From the NCBI GenBank assembly GCA_019637555.1, contig JAHBVK010000006.1, forward strand, positions 91,960-155,959: 64,000 bases of DNA. Direction: 5' to 3'. Under the pieces are notes generated by a model. That model did no database searches. It had not been told where the DNA came from and saw nothing but the letters and a program-made list of their open reading frames with translations. Below are positions 51,894-61,322 of this stretch, piece by piece (position 1 is the first letter of the stretch; every line of letters starts with the position of its first letter). The DNA is from Anaerolineae bacterium. Its GTDB lineage: Bacteria; Chloroflexota; Anaerolineae; Aggregatilineales; UBA2796. The translations under genes and the position numbers were made by a program.

Positions 51894-52027
51894 CTGGCTT
51901 CCCTCTGTACGGATGTTCAGGATATTAGGGGCAATCGGCGGTCGCGTCAACACCTGATTGATGCCCTGTACGCCCAAACGCTTCACCAACCGCAGGACTC
52001 TAATCCCAAATACACGCCACTCGCGGC

Positions 52028-52033
52028 TATAAT
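52028..52033 (+). promoter_or_regulatory. Candidate -10 box (TATAAT) of the kinase gene
   Basis: A perfect TATAAT in GCTATAATCTA, 90 bases before the kinase ATG. The same eleven bases precede the YqeY-like gene at 60714-60724. No consensus -35 is present at standard spacing. Confidence 0.4.
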
Positions 52034-52123
52034 CTACAGTCATACCAATCAGGTCTGCACACATTCCCGACACGAACTACCTTTTCGCATCAGCACAGCG
52101 CAGCATAGGAAGGCGACAAAGCT

Positions 52124-55100
52124 ATGGGTACTGTGGATACTGGCGACAGCACATCTAGCAGCAGCGACGACGGCAGCAGCGTCGGCGAACTCTCCGGCAA
52201 GACTGTACGGGGCTACTATCTGCGCGAATTACTCGGCAGTGGTGGCTTCGCGGCGGTCTACAAGGCGTATCAGGAGTTCCAAAAAAGCGTCGGACGCGAT
52301 GTCGCCGTCAAGATCATCCTGCCGCGCTACGCCAACGATGCGGACTTCATCCGCCGCTTCGAGTACGAGGCGCAGATCGTGGCGCGGTTGGAACATCCCT
52401 TCATTGTGCCGCTGTTCGATTACTGGCGTGAACCCGACGCTGCCTATCTGGTGATGCGCTGGCTGCAAGGCGGCAGCCTCGCCAACGAGCTGCGCAAAGG
52501 GCGGCTTGAACCACTGCGCGTCGCGCGCTATCTGGAGCAGCTTGCTCCGGCGCTCGATTACGCCCACAAGCATCACATCATTCACCGTGATCTCAAACCC
52601 GGTAACTTGCTGCTGGATAGGGATGATAACGTCTATCTGGCGGATTTCGGCATCGCTAAGGATACCGTCAACCACAGCGGTGTGACCGAGGTTGGCTTGG
52701 TAGTTGGATCGCCGTCTTACTTCGCGCCGGAACAGATCGATGGGCAGGAAGTGGGGGCGAGTGCCGACATTTACAGCATGGGCATCGTGCTTTATGAACT
52801 GCTGACGGGGTATCTGCCCTTCACCAGCGGTTCGATCACCGAACTGATTTATAAGCATGTTCACGAACCATTACCGTCGCTGCGCAAATATGCGCCCGGT
52901 TTGCCCGAACGCTTGGAACTGGTACTACAGCGAGCGGCGGCAAAGTCGCCAGAAGATCGCTACGTATCGGCGGTAGAGTTGGCGGCGGCATTCCGCCATG
53001 CACTTAGCGCTTCGACCACTGCCACACAATTGACTGCCGTTGGTGAAACGGAACCGCTGATCTTGATCGATTTAGGCAAGCACGATATTGCCTCACCGGA
53101 AGAATCGACGCAGTGGGTGGTGGCGCTGACGCCGGATAACCCTTACAAAGGCTTGCGCGCCTTCAGCGAAAATGACGCTGATGACTTCTTCGGACGGCAG
53201 ACGCTGGTAGACAAACTGATCCGCCGGATGACCGAGCCGGAGTGGGGAGGTCGCTTTCTCGCTGTAGTCGGTCCCAGTGGATCGGGCAAATCGAGCGCGG
53301 TCAACGCAGGCTTGATCCCCAGACTGCGCAGCGGCGCGATCACGCGCTCGGACAAGTGGTTCATCACCGATATGATGCCGGGGGGCGATCCTTATGAACA
53401 ACTGGAACGCGCTTTACTCAAAGTCGCGGTCAAGCCGCCCGCCGATATGCAAGCACGTCTGCGTGCTGATGCCAGCGGTCTAATCAATCTGGTGGGCAAG
53501 ATACTGCCCGATCCCAACGCGGAACTGCTGCTGGTGATCGATCAGTTTGAGGAGCTGTTCACGCAGCTTGCCGACGAAGCAGCGCGCGCCAGCTTTTTAG
53601 ACCTGCTCTACAAATCAGTGACCACGTCGCAAAGCCACTTGCGCGTGGTGATCACGTTACGTGCTGATTTCTTCGACAAGCCGCTGCACTATCCCGACTT
53701 CGGTGAATTGATCCGCCAGCGCAATGAAGTGGTGCTGCCACTGAACAAGCAAGAACTGCATGAAGCGATTGTCGGTCCGGCGGAGCGCGTCGGGCTGGTG
53801 ATCGGCAGCGAGTTGGTGGAGACGATGATCCATGATGTCGGCGCACAGGCGGGCGCACTGCCGCTGCTGCAATTCGCGCTGACCGAGCTATACGAGCGCC
53901 GCGACGGAAATGTGCTGTCTCTGAGTGCCTATCTGCAAAGCGGCGGCGTACTCGGGGCGCTGGCGCGGCGTGCTGATGACATCTACAACGAACTGAACGA
54001 TGAGCGCAAAGAAGCCGCACGGCAGTTGTTCCTGCGCTTGGTGACTTTAGGCGAAGGCGCGGAAGACACCCGCCGCCGCGTCAGGATGAAGGAAGTGCGC
54101 TCCTCCACGCGCAGCAATGACGCCACTGAGGAGGTGATCGACACCTTCAGCCGCTTCCGCCTGCTGACGCTGGATCGGGATGACGAATCGCGCGAACCAA
54201 CGGTAGAAGTGGCGCACGAAGCGTTGATCCGTTCGTGGACGCGGCTACGCGAATGGCTGAACGTCAGCCGCGACGAGTTGATCATCCACCGTCGGCTAAC
54301 GCAAGCCGCCGCCGATTGGTCGAACGCCAAGCAGGAAACCAGTTATCTAGCGAGTGGCGCACGTTTGGAGCAGTTCGAGGGCTGGCGGCAAGGCACCTCG
54401 CTGATCTTGAGCGAACAGGAAGAAGTCTATCTCAACGCCAGTCTTGCCGAACGTGCCCGCCTGATCGCGCTGGATGAAGCCAGACGCAGCGAAGAGCGCC
54501 GTGTGGCGAAGCTGGCGCAGAATTTCCAGCGTGCCAGCATCGTGCTTGCGGTGGTCGGAGTGCTAGCACTGGCGGCGATGGTTTTCTCGCTGGTTCAGGG
54601 CAACGCGGCGCTGCGGCAGGCTGAAGGCGCACGTACCGAAGTGGCACAGGCACAGGAGCAAGTCTCTAACGCCCACGCCACGCTGACGCCGATTGCGGCG
54701 ACACTTGCGCCCGTCCCCGTGACGCTGGCGGCGGCGGCGGTGCAGCTTGACTCGGTGCAGTTAGCGATCCGCGCGATCCGTGAACTCAACCGCCCGCGTT
54801 CCGATCCGCAGCAGGCGTTACTGTTGGGCATCCGTTCGCTCCGGCAGCAGTACTCGGAAGACGCAGACGCGCTGGTGGTAGCTGCGATTGATCAGGGTAA
54901 GTTGCAGCGCGTGCTTGCCAGCAATGTGGATGGCTTGTTGTTCGCACATTACTCTCCTGATGGCAGACGCGTGGCGGTAGGCACGTTCTTCCAGCAGATG
55001 CAGATTCTGGACGCTCATACGGGCGCGGTATTGCTCGATCTGGCAGGGCACTATGATGCCGTTTTCAGTGCCGATTGGTCGCCCGATGGCAAACGCATCG

Positions 55101-56992
55101 CTACGGGTACAGGCGCAGCCGATCCGCAGGTGCGTGTGTGGAACGCCGAGTCGGGCGGACTGATCCACGAACTGTCCGGTCATTCCGGCGATGTGCGCGA
55201 TGTCACGTTCGCGCCGGATGGCAACTTGCTGCTGTCTACCTCGCTGGATGGAACGGCGCGGTTGTGGGACGCCGAAGCGGGCGGGGAATTGCAGGTGCTG
55301 GCACAATGGGATACGAGCATCGCAGCGGGCGCGTTTTCACCCGATGGCAAGCGCATTTTGTTGTGCGGTGCGGGTGGCATCTGGCAGCTCTGGTCGCTGG
55401 CGGATAACCCCGCCGATCCGGCAACGCTGGTGCTCGATTCTAGCCTTCAGGAAAGTGGCATCGATTTCAACAGTCCGCAGTTCTCCAGAGATGGCACACG
55501 TTTCCTGCTCGGCGGCGCGGATGGCGCGGTACATCTGTTTGACGCCACAACGGGCGCGGAGATCGGACGGCTGGAGAGCGAATACAGAGACACGCCAAAA
55601 TCGTTGATCAGCGCCGCATGGTCGCCGGATGAACGGCAGGTGGCTGCTGGCGATGTCGATGGCACGATCCATCTATGGAACGTGGCAACGGGTACGGAAC
55701 TCCAAGCATTCTCCGGTCACGACGGCTACGCCGGATCGGTGATGTTCTCACCGGATGGCTCGACTCTGCTCACCTCCGGCAATGATCGCATCGTGCGCAC
55801 GTGGACGCTGGTCCCGCCCCTCGATCCGCGCGATCTGAAAGGCAATCTGGCGGAAATCTATACCCTCGCCACCTCGCCTGACGGGCGCTATCTGGTCTCC
55901 GGCGGCAATGACCGCAGTGTGCGCCTGTACGACCTAACCAGCGGGCAGCAACTGCGTTACTTCGTGGCAGAAAGCCCCGAAATAAGCAGCGCCATCGCCC
56001 ACGAAAACAGCGTCAACAGCGTACAAATCTCGCCCGATGGTCGCTACGTTCTTTCCGGCGGATCGGATGGCTTTTTGCGCCTGTGGAGCATTGCTGATGG
56101 AACGCAGGTGCGCGAACTGGAATACCCTGATCGCCAGCCCGTTTACGCGGGTGTGTTCGCGCCCGATGGTAAATCGTTCGTCACCACCAGCGAAGATGGC
56201 ACGCTGCGCCGCTGGGATGCCGAAACGTTCGCGGAGATGAAAGTCTACAGCGGGCACGAGGCAGCCACTTACGGCGTTAGCTTCACCAGCGACGGCAAGT
56301 TTATGATCAGCAGCAGCGCCGATACCACCATGCGCCTATGGAACGTGGAAACGGGCGAGTTGGTGCGCACGATCCAGAATGTTAATCCCGAAACGGGCGA
56401 AGCTGATCCGGTATTTGGCTACGCCGCTACGCCCGACGGCAAGTACGTCTTTGCGGCGGGACCGAACCCGATTATCAATGTGTTCGATGTGCAGACGGGC
56501 GAGTTGGTGCGCCAGTTGAAGGGGCACAGCAAAACGGTGCAGACGCTGTTCGTCTCGCGCGATGGTAAGCTGCTGCTCAGTGGTAGTCAGGATGGCTCGG
56601 TGCGCTTATGGGATGTGGATACGGGCGAGGAGATTCGCCGCTATCTAGGTCTGACTAATGCCGTCAGCGTGGCGATCTTCTCCGCCGATGAAAAGCATGT
56701 AATCGCGGGCAGTTGGGCACGCGAAATCCACCTCTGGGATACAACGGTGAACGATCTGCTGACCTATGCTTGCTCCGTCGCCTACCGCGATCTGACCGCC
56801 GACGAACGGGCATCGTTCGAGATCAGCGAGTCGGAGCCGACCTGTCCGCAGTTCGGAGCGCTGTCTACGCCGCTGCCGCCGACCACCACGCCGCTAGGCA
56901 ACTATCAACCACCCGTATGGACTCCGGTACACACACCAACCAGCGAGGCGACGGACGAAGTAACTCCAGAAGCGACGGTAATCGTGAATTAG
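52124..56992 (+). CDS. Ser/Thr protein kinase - STAND NTPase - WD40 signalling protein
   Basis: A 1622-residue multidomain protein. Kinase domain at about 27-295: Gly loop GSGGFAAVYK, VAVKIIL, catalytic HRDLKPGN near 154-161, ADFGIAKD. Novel STAND (nSTAND1-type) NTPase at about 340-780: FFGRQTLVDKLIRRM, Walker A GPSGSGKSS near 383, LLVIDQFEELFTQ. One hydrophobic helix near 805-830 (IVLAVVGVLALAAMVFSLVQ) and a short coiled segment follow. From about 930 to 1565 there are at least twelve WD40 repeats (SPDG...LWD type). The tail is Pro/Thr-rich. All catalytic kinase residues look intact. If the helix is a true membrane span, the propeller faces outside. The ligand and targets are unknown. Confidence 0.92.
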   Translation: MGTVDTGDSTSSSSDDGSSVGELSGKTVRGYYLRELLGSGGFAAVYKAYQEFQKSVGRDVAVKIILPRYANDADFIRRFEYEAQIVARLEHPFIVPLFDYWREPDAAYLVMRWLQGGSLANELRKGRLEPLRVARYLEQLAPALDYAHKHHIIHRDLKPGNLLLDRDDNVYLADFGIAKDTVNHSGVTEVGLVVGSPSYFAPEQIDGQEVGASADIYSMGIVLYELLTGYLPFTSGSITELIYKHVHEPLPSLRKYAPGLPERLELVLQRAAAKSPEDRYVSAVELAAAFRHALSASTTATQLTAVGETEPLILIDLGKHDIASPEESTQWVVALTPDNPYKGLRAFSENDADDFFGRQTLVDKLIRRMTEPEWGGRFLAVVGPSGSGKSSAVNAGLIPRLRSGAITRSDKWFITDMMPGGDPYEQLERALLKVAVKPPADMQARLRADASGLINLVGKILPDPNAELLLVIDQFEELFTQLADEAARASFLDLLYKSVTTSQSHLRVVITLRADFFDKPLHYPDFGELIRQRNEVVLPLNKQELHEAIVGPAERVGLVIGSELVETMIHDVGAQAGALPLLQFALTELYERRDGNVLSLSAYLQSGGVLGALARRADDIYNELNDERKEAARQLFLRLVTLGEGAEDTRRRVRMKEVRSSTRSNDATEEVIDTFSRFRLLTLDRDDESREPTVEVAHEALIRSWTRLREWLNVSRDELIIHRRLTQAAADWSNAKQETSYLASGARLEQFEGWRQGTSLILSEQEEVYLNASLAERARLIALDEARRSEERRVAKLAQNFQRASIVLAVVGVLALAAMVFSLVQGNAALRQAEGARTEVAQAQEQVSNAHATLTPIAATLAPVPVTLAAAAVQLDSVQLAIRAIRELNRPRSDPQQALLLGIRSLRQQYSEDADALVVAAIDQGKLQRVLASNVDGLLFAHYSPDGRRVAVGTFFQQMQILDAHTGAVLLDLAGHYDAVFSADWSPDGKRIATGTGAADPQVRVWNAESGGLIHELSGHSGDVRDVTFAPDGNLLLSTSLDGTARLWDAEAGGELQVLAQWDTSIAAGAFSPDGKRILLCGAGGIWQLWSLADNPADPATLVLDSSLQESGIDFNSPQFSRDGTRFLLGGADGAVHLFDATTGAEIGRLESEYRDTPKSLISAAWSPDERQVAAGDVDGTIHLWNVATGTELQAFSGHDGYAGSVMFSPDGSTLLTSGNDRIVRTWTLVPPLDPRDLKGNLAEIYTLATSPDGRYLVSGGNDRSVRLYDLTSGQQLRYFVAESPEISSAIAHENSVNSVQISPDGRYVLSGGSDGFLRLWSIADGTQVRELEYPDRQPVYAGVFAPDGKSFVTTSEDGTLRRWDAETFAEMKVYSGHEAATYGVSFTSDGKFMISSSADTTMRLWNVETGELVRTIQNVNPETGEADPVFGYAATPDGKYVFAAGPNPIINVFDVQTGELVRQLKGHSKTVQTLFVSRDGKLLLSGSQDGSVRLWDVDTGEEIRRYLGLTNAVSVAIFSADEKHVIAGSWAREIHLWDTTVNDLLTYACSVAYRDLTADERASFEISESEPTCPQFGALSTPLPPTTTPLGNYQPPVWTPVHTPTSEATDEVTPEATVIVN

Positions 56993-57107
56993 CGATGTGA
57001 TCGATACTGGTAGCGAATCGGGAAGCATAAGGGTTGTCCGGTGTTCACTCTTGCGCTTGCTGCCGTAACCCGCTAACAAAGCACATTGATAACCACGAGT
57101 TGATGCA

Positions 57108-57143
57108 CAATCCCCTGTAGCTACAAGCGGCTAGAGGGGATTG
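57108..57143. terminator. Hairpin between convergent kinase and oxidoreductase genes
   Basis: CAATCCCCT (57108-57116) pairs with AGGGGATTG (57135-57143), and inside it TAGC (57118-57121) with GCTA (57130-57133), separated by a G-G mismatch. The loop is eight bases. It lies in a 244-base convergent gap that contains no gene. Confidence 0.5.
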
Positions 57144-57236
57144 GTAAGGGTATAGCAGAGATATACAGCCTCTATTGCTCTACGTGTGAGGGTTCGTCAA
57201 AGGGTGCAGTGTACATAGTCACCACGAACTGCCAGA

Positions 57237-58247
57237 TTAGGAAGCGGCGTTGTGCGCGATCATGATCACCACATTGCCACGTTTACGCCCAGTTTCGACG
57301 TAGCGGTGTGCATCGGCGGTCTGTTCCAACGGATAGCACTTATCAATGATGGAGTTAAGTTTGCCCGCCTCAGCCAACTCTTTGACCAGTAGGAGATCCT
57401 CACGACTTTCGGATGACAGGGCACAGATCACTTTCTTGCCGCCTGTTAGCGAAGTCCAGAGCATCTGGGCAAGCTGTTTCATCTTGAAACTGGCTAAAAG
57501 GTAGCGTCCGTTTGCGGTTAGCGACTGCTTGCAACGGGCAAACGAAGACTTGTTCAAGATGTCAAAGATCAGATCGTAGGTTTCACCGTTCCGGGTGAAA
57601 TCCTCTTTGTTGTAATCAATGACTTTATCCGCACCAAGCGCCTTTACGAAGTCTACTCTTAGAGTGCCGCACACTCCAGTGACTTCCGCTCCATAATGCT
57701 TGGCAAGTTGGACAGCCGCCGCGCCGATCCCGCCAGACGCGCCGTTGATCAGGACTTTTTGACCGGGTTGGATATTCACTTTTCTGAGCAGGCTCAAGGC
57801 AGTTAATGCGCCGTAAGGAACGGCAGCAGCTTCCTCGTAACTCATATTCGCTGGTTTTGCCGCCACCAAGCCCTTTTCAGGCATGGTTAGGTATTCGGCA
57901 TTCGCGCCCATCTTCATGCTTAGGTAGCCAAAGACCGGATCGCCTTTCTTAAACAGCGTTACATCTGTGCCTACGGCTTCAATATCACCTGCAAACTCGC
58001 TGCCTAGAATGTTTATCTTCGGTTTGTTAACGCCCATAACTATCCGGGCGGGAAGCCACAGCAGCAGCGGCATCGAGAATGTGCGAGGAGTATATGAATT
58101 GAATTTTCTGGCGATTAGATCGCCAGCATTTATCGGTGTTGCGCGTACCCGGATCAAGACCTCATTATTTTTAGGAGTAGGCTTTGCCACGTCTTTAAGC
58201 TGAAGAACATCCGGTGTTCCAAATTGGGTGTAAACGATAGCTTTCAT
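57237..58247 (-). CDS. NAD(P)-dependent quinone oxidoreductase-like alcohol dehydrogenase (MDR family)
   Basis: A 336-residue zinc-independent medium-chain dehydrogenase/reductase. The N-terminal GroES-like domain reads KAIVYTQFGTPDVLQLKDVA; the nucleotide-binding domain has VLINGASGGIGAAAVQLAKH. Structural zinc cysteines are absent, as in quinone oxidoreductases. The end EQTADAHRYVETGRKRGNVV is typical. It likely reduces quinones or enones with NADPH. The ATG at 58247 follows GAGGGG. Confidence 0.9.
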   Translation of the reverse strand: MKAIVYTQFGTPDVLQLKDVAKPTPKNNEVLIRVRATPINAGDLIARKFNSYTPRTFSMPLLLWLPARIVMGVNKPKINILGSEFAGDIEAVGTDVTLFKKGDPVFGYLSMKMGANAEYLTMPEKGLVAAKPANMSYEEAAAVPYGALTALSLLRKVNIQPGQKVLINGASGGIGAAAVQLAKHYGAEVTGVCGTLRVDFVKALGADKVIDYNKEDFTRNGETYDLIFDILNKSSFARCKQSLTANGRYLLASFKMKQLAQMLWTSLTGGKKVICALSSESREDLLLVKELAEAGKLNSIIDKCYPLEQTADAHRYVETGRKRGNVVIMIAHNAAS

Positions 58248-58371
58248 GATTTTCCCCTCGTTTGGTCTATTGTCTGTGCTTTGATTTCCAGTAACTGGCA
58301 ACATGAAGCACACTGCCCTGTAGTTGAGGACATCGCGTTATTCATGTTTGAAGGTAAACGGTAGCGTTGAA

Positions 58372-58590
58372 TTAAGCGCTATCGACGATGAAAAAGACCT
58401 GCTCTAGTGGCACGCTGAAGCTGATGGCGATCCGAAAGGCGAGTTCCAGCGACGGTGAGTAATTGCCTTTCTCGATGGCGACGATGGTTTGGCGCGTCAC
58501 ACCGACCTTATCCGCTAACTGCTGCTGCGTCATTTCGTCGCGCTCAAAGCGCAATTTGCGAATATTGTTGCCGATCAGGAGTTTGCTCAC
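58372..58590 (-). CDS. Small XRE-type HTH regulator
   Basis: A 72-residue protein that is almost entirely one Cro/C1 helix-turn-helix: [40 protein letters not shown], and the end [10 protein letters not shown]. Tiny regulators of this type usually sit beside a small membrane protein, as here. The start is a GTG at 58590, one base after the stop of that gene, with GGAG eight bases upstream. It may bind the palindrome in the operon promoter at 59112-59131. Confidence 0.88.
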   Translation of the reverse strand: MSKLLIGNNIRKLRFERDEMTQQQLADKVGVTRQTIVAIEKGNYSPSLELAFRIAISFSVPLEQVFFIVDSA

Positions 58591-58591
58591 G

Positions 58592-59038
58592 TTAAACTCC
58601 GCGCCGATAAAAATAGAACTGGTAGACATCACTGAGCAGATCTGCCGCCACGCCAGCACCGAGCAGGAGCAAAAACATGACAGCGGGCGGCATATCGAAT
58701 GCCAGCGAACCAGTGGCTAGGACAACCCCAAGTCCAAACACATACATCGCATTGCGCGTCGATTTCAAGTCGATGAGCTGGTCGCGCTCGTCCATGATCG
58801 CTGGCTCGCCTTCCCGCGTAGCGATAGTGTGAAGGATGCTGAACACGATGGTGATGATGATCTTCGCCACAATTGTAACCGGGATCAAAATCACGAAGAA
58901 CTTTCCCCAGAAGCGGAATACTTCCAACGAATAGGCATCGGCTTGCGGGTAACGCTGGAACATATAAGACCCATAGAACACGACGATCAACACGGTGCTG
59001 ATCAAATTGACGATGGTTCTGCGTTCCTGATAGGACAT
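58592..59038 (-). CDS. Four-helix membrane protein partnered with an HTH regulator
   Basis: A 148-residue protein with four hydrophobic helices (INLISTV-type first, [59 protein letters not shown]) and a cytoplasmic loop [19 protein letters not shown], the DERD motif being typical of DUF2178-like proteins. Function unknown; with its coupled regulator it may sense membrane or drug stress. GGAGG precedes the ATG. Confidence 0.78.
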   Translation of the reverse strand: MSYQERRTIVNLISTVLIVVFYGSYMFQRYPQADAYSLEVFRFWGKFFVILIPVTIVAKIIITIVFSILHTIATREGEPAIMDERDQLIDLKSTRNAMYVFGLGVVLATGSLAFDMPPAVMFLLLLGAGVAADLLSDVYQFYFYRRGV

Positions 59039-59089
59039 TCAGTCCTCCGTGTCTGCTGTAGTTTACGTGATGTATACTTTACTTTACAT

Positions 59090-59131
59090 ATAGTAATACG
59101 AACTAATCGCCATGTCAAGTATATTTGACAT
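59090..59131 (-). promoter_or_regulatory. Promoter and overlapping operator of the membrane protein/HTH operon
   Basis: On the minus strand TTGACA (59118-59113), a 17-base spacer and TACTAT (59095-59090) form a near-consensus promoter about 50 bases before the start at 59038. The -35 lies inside ATGTCAAGTATATTTGACAT (59112-59131), a palindrome with 7-bp arms and a 6-base spacer. A dimeric repressor bound there would block RNA polymerase. Confidence 0.7.
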
Positions 59132-59187
59132 CACTTATAAAATTGCCTAGTTGCTGGGCGCGAATAGCCGTGGATAGAGCATCGTGC

Positions 59188-59556
59188 TTACGTGCGGTGA
59201 GGAGTGTAGCGCCAGCGTCCGCCGGGGAGGATCAGCTTGCCCTGCGCATTGATCTGCAACCAGCCGCGTTCCTCCAACTTCTGGCAGTGCCGGTAGACTG
59301 TGGCGCGGTGGATACCGAGTTTTTCTGCAATCTCGTCGTAGGAGGGGCTGTTGCCGTCGTGCTGCGGATCAGCTTTGTAGTCGATGATGAAGTTCAAGAT
59401 CGCTTTGTGCGTGGGCGTCAGACGCGGACGACGGGTGACGATGCGCTTGCGCCGCTTGGCTACTGGCTTTTTTGCTGCTGACTTTGCTGACCTGATCTTC
59501 GTGCTTTTGGCGCTTGGCTTGGCTATCGCTGAGGTGCGCCCCGCTCTGAACTTCAC
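59188..59556 (-). CDS. LexA-type winged-helix DNA-binding protein with basic N-terminal tail
   Basis: A 122-residue protein. Residues 1-45 are a Lys/Arg/Ala-rich tail (KSAAKKPVAKRRKRIVTRRP) resembling histone H1-like tails. Residues about 46-110 are a winged helix similar to the LexA N-terminal domain: LTPTHKAILNFIIDY, NSPSYDEIAEKLGIHRATVY, KLEERGWLQI. No LexA peptidase domain follows. It may be a repressor or a nucleoid-associated protein. The start is GTG 59556 with GGAGGGAG upstream. Confidence 0.8.
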   Translation of the reverse strand: MKFRAGRTSAIAKPSAKSTKIRSAKSAAKKPVAKRRKRIVTRRPRLTPTHKAILNFIIDYKADPQHDGNSPSYDEIAEKLGIHRATVYRHCQKLEERGWLQINAQGKLILPGGRWRYTPHRT

Positions 59557-59729
59557 TGTCTCCCTCCTCTCCGAGAACTGCTGCTAAGCTGCACAGCGCT
59601 TTTGTGCCGAACCGCCGACTTCGCCATAGACTTGTTGTCATACTTCGGCTCCCCCCGATAGAGGCGGCAGTGTGGCTTTAACTGGTTGCCTACACTGAAC
59701 ATCGTCAGCGGCTCGGCACAAGGGCGCTG

Positions 59730-59758
59730 TATTCCATAGTGGAACAAATATATTCCAT
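59730..59758 (+). promoter_or_regulatory. Operator candidate: two TATTCCAT sites 21 bp apart
   Basis: TATTCCAT occurs at 59730-59737 and again at 59751-59758, 21 bp or two helical turns apart, so both face the same side of the DNA. The first is also half of the palindrome TTCCA-TAG-TGGAA (59732-59744). They lie just upstream of the TATAAT of the next gene. Confidence 0.55.
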
Positions 59759-59784
59759 TGCAAGCAAAAAAAGAGGCGATGCGG

Positions 59785-59790
59785 TATAAT
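59785..59790 (+). promoter_or_regulatory. -10 box giving a very short leader
   Basis: A perfect TATAAT whose end lies ten bases before the ATG at 59801. A start site seven bases after the box would leave a leader of about four bases, so the message is nearly leaderless. No ribosome-binding sequence is present right before the ATG, which agrees. Confidence 0.55.
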
Positions 59791-59800
59791 TTGAGCTATC

Positions 59801-60181
59801 ATGACTGCGAAAACCCTGCTTGAATTCCTGCGATCACAGATGGATCAACGCCACATGAGTGCGCGCGAATTCGCTCATTTTCTTGGCGTCTCGCACACCA
59901 CCATCAATCGGCTGATCGCTGATGATGGCGATCCCACTACTGCACCGTCGGTAGAGTTTTTACGTAAGCTGGCATACGCCACCAACACGGACATCTGCTA
60001 TTTGATGCTGCTGATCGATCCGCAGCTACCGAATGCCCTGCCGATCAGCGCTGACGCCCTCGATCTCAGCCGCCGGATCGCGCAGCTCCCCGCTGAGACC
60101 CGCCAAGTCATCGACCAACTGCTGATCGGACTGGCGCGGCAGAACGCTGCTGCTATCTCCGAACCGACTAAGAAGACTTAG
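59801..60181 (+). CDS. XRE family HTH regulator
   Basis: A 126-residue protein with an N-terminal Cro/C1 helix-turn-helix (MSAREFAHFLGVSHTTINRL, then PSVEFLRKLAYATNTDICYL) and a C-terminal helical part that may dimerise (ALDLSRRIAQLPAETRQVID). It probably regulates its own promoter through the TATTCCAT sites. No phage genes are near. Confidence 0.87.
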   Translation: MTAKTLLEFLRSQMDQRHMSAREFAHFLGVSHTTINRLIADDGDPTTAPSVEFLRKLAYATNTDICYLMLLIDPQLPNALPISADALDLSRRIAQLPAETRQVIDQLLIGLARQNAAAISEPTKKT

Positions 60182-60802
60182 TACACACCACAACTGCTCC
60201 GGTTTCAACGATTGCAGTATTCTGGCGCGTTCCTGCTCGGTGAGCGTTGCATCGGAGTCGCTGGCGTGTTTGGACATTTTCGATCATCTGGCACCCTTCT
60301 GATATATGCTGCTGAGACGCAGCACAACGGCTTAAGTTGTCGATCAATTCCCGCAAGTCTTCGCCGGGGATGACGAAGGATTTACAGAATAGAACTAATG
60401 TTCTCGTTTGTCAAGTTCAGAGTAGGACGAACCATCAGGCACAGAGCGCACATTGACGGCAGAGGTTATAAAGCCACCAACCCAGCATCAGGATGACGAG
60501 CGCTGCAACATCGCTTAGGAGCAGGGTAGGTTCAGGCTTAAATCAGCGATTTTCGTTTGGGCAAAGTTGGAATAGACGCGCGTAAAGTTTGAGGATTTGT
60601 TAGTAAATCTGAATGTTTAAACGTCAGTTGGCGAGCGTACGTAGGGATATGCCGCTGCGGTGAGCAAGCAGGACTGCCAGCCCATTCACCCTAACGGAGT
60701 CCACCCGATCAGCGCTATAATCTATTTTCCTGTCACAACCATTATGAAATTTTACACGGGAAAGTCCCGTGAAGCAGACCAAGATCGGGGATCGAGGATC
60801 AC
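60182..60802. other. Gap of 620 bases without a confident gene
   Basis: No convincing gene is seen. A short minus-strand frame near 60430-60530 encodes a hydrophobic string (LLLSDVAALVILMLGWWLYN) without a start codon or ribosome site and may be a gene remnant. Near the right end are TATAAT at 60716-60721 and the hairpin CACGGGA-AAG-TCCCGTG at 60755-60771, both in front of the YqeY-like gene. Confidence 0.5.
60716..60721 (+). promoter_or_regulatory. Candidate -10 box (TATAAT) of the YqeY-like gene
   Basis: TATAAT in GCTATAATCTA, 81 bases before the ATG at 60803, identical over eleven bases to the element before the kinase gene. The leader would include the 7-bp hairpin at 60755-60771. No clear -35. 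Confidence 0.4.
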
Positions 60803-61246
60803 ATGACGGCGAAGGATAGAATACTAGACGACCTCAAGACAGCGATGAAAGCAGGCGACGCTACCAAGCGCGATGCGCTGCGCTTGCTCTCCTCAGCGAT
60901 CAAGCAGGCGGAGATCGACAGCCGTACCACGCTGAGCGAGGAACAATTGAACAGCCTGCTGCAGACGGAAGCCAAGAAGCGCCGCGACACGATCACCGAG
61001 ATGCAGAAAGCCGGACGCGAGGACATCGCCGCTAAAGAAGCGATGGAACTGGCGCTGATCGAGAGTTATTTGCCGACGCAGTTGACGCGCGAACAGATCG
61101 AGGAAGAAGTGCGCAAAGCGATCAGCGAGACGGGTGCCCAGTCCGCCAAAGATATGGGCAACCTAATGAAAGTGCTAATGCCGCGCGTCAAGGGTCTGGC
61201 GGACGGCAAACTGGTCAACGAGGTCGTCAAGACATTACTGAGCTAA
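60803..61246 (+). CDS. GatB/YqeY domain-containing protein
   Basis: A 147-residue YqeY-like protein: DDLKTAMKAGDATKRDALRL, then AIKQAEIDSRTTLSEEQLNS, and the C-terminal GNLMKVLMPRVKGLADGKLV, the part shared with the tail of GatB of the tRNA amidotransferase. Stand-alone YqeY proteins are thought to bind tRNA or assist amidotransferase, but the exact role is unsettled. GAGG lies five bases before the ATG region. The next gene starts 76 bases on. Confidence 0.92.
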   Translation: MTAKDRILDDLKTAMKAGDATKRDALRLLSSAIKQAEIDSRTTLSEEQLNSLLQTEAKKRRDTITEMQKAGREDIAAKEAMELALIESYLPTQLTREQIEEEVRKAISETGAQSAKDMGNLMKVLMPRVKGLADGKLVNEVVKTLLS

Positions 61247-61322
61247 CTAGCTACTGGAATAGAGAAGTGCCGCGAGAGGCTGATGCCGCTGTTGGCGTGT
61301 GGGGAGTACGGCACAAATCACC

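Noticed and set aside
60026..60277. Minus-strand frame opposite the XRE gene
   Set aside because: Its first 30 codons look protein-like, but most of it is antisense to a confident HTH gene and the start lacks a ribosome site.
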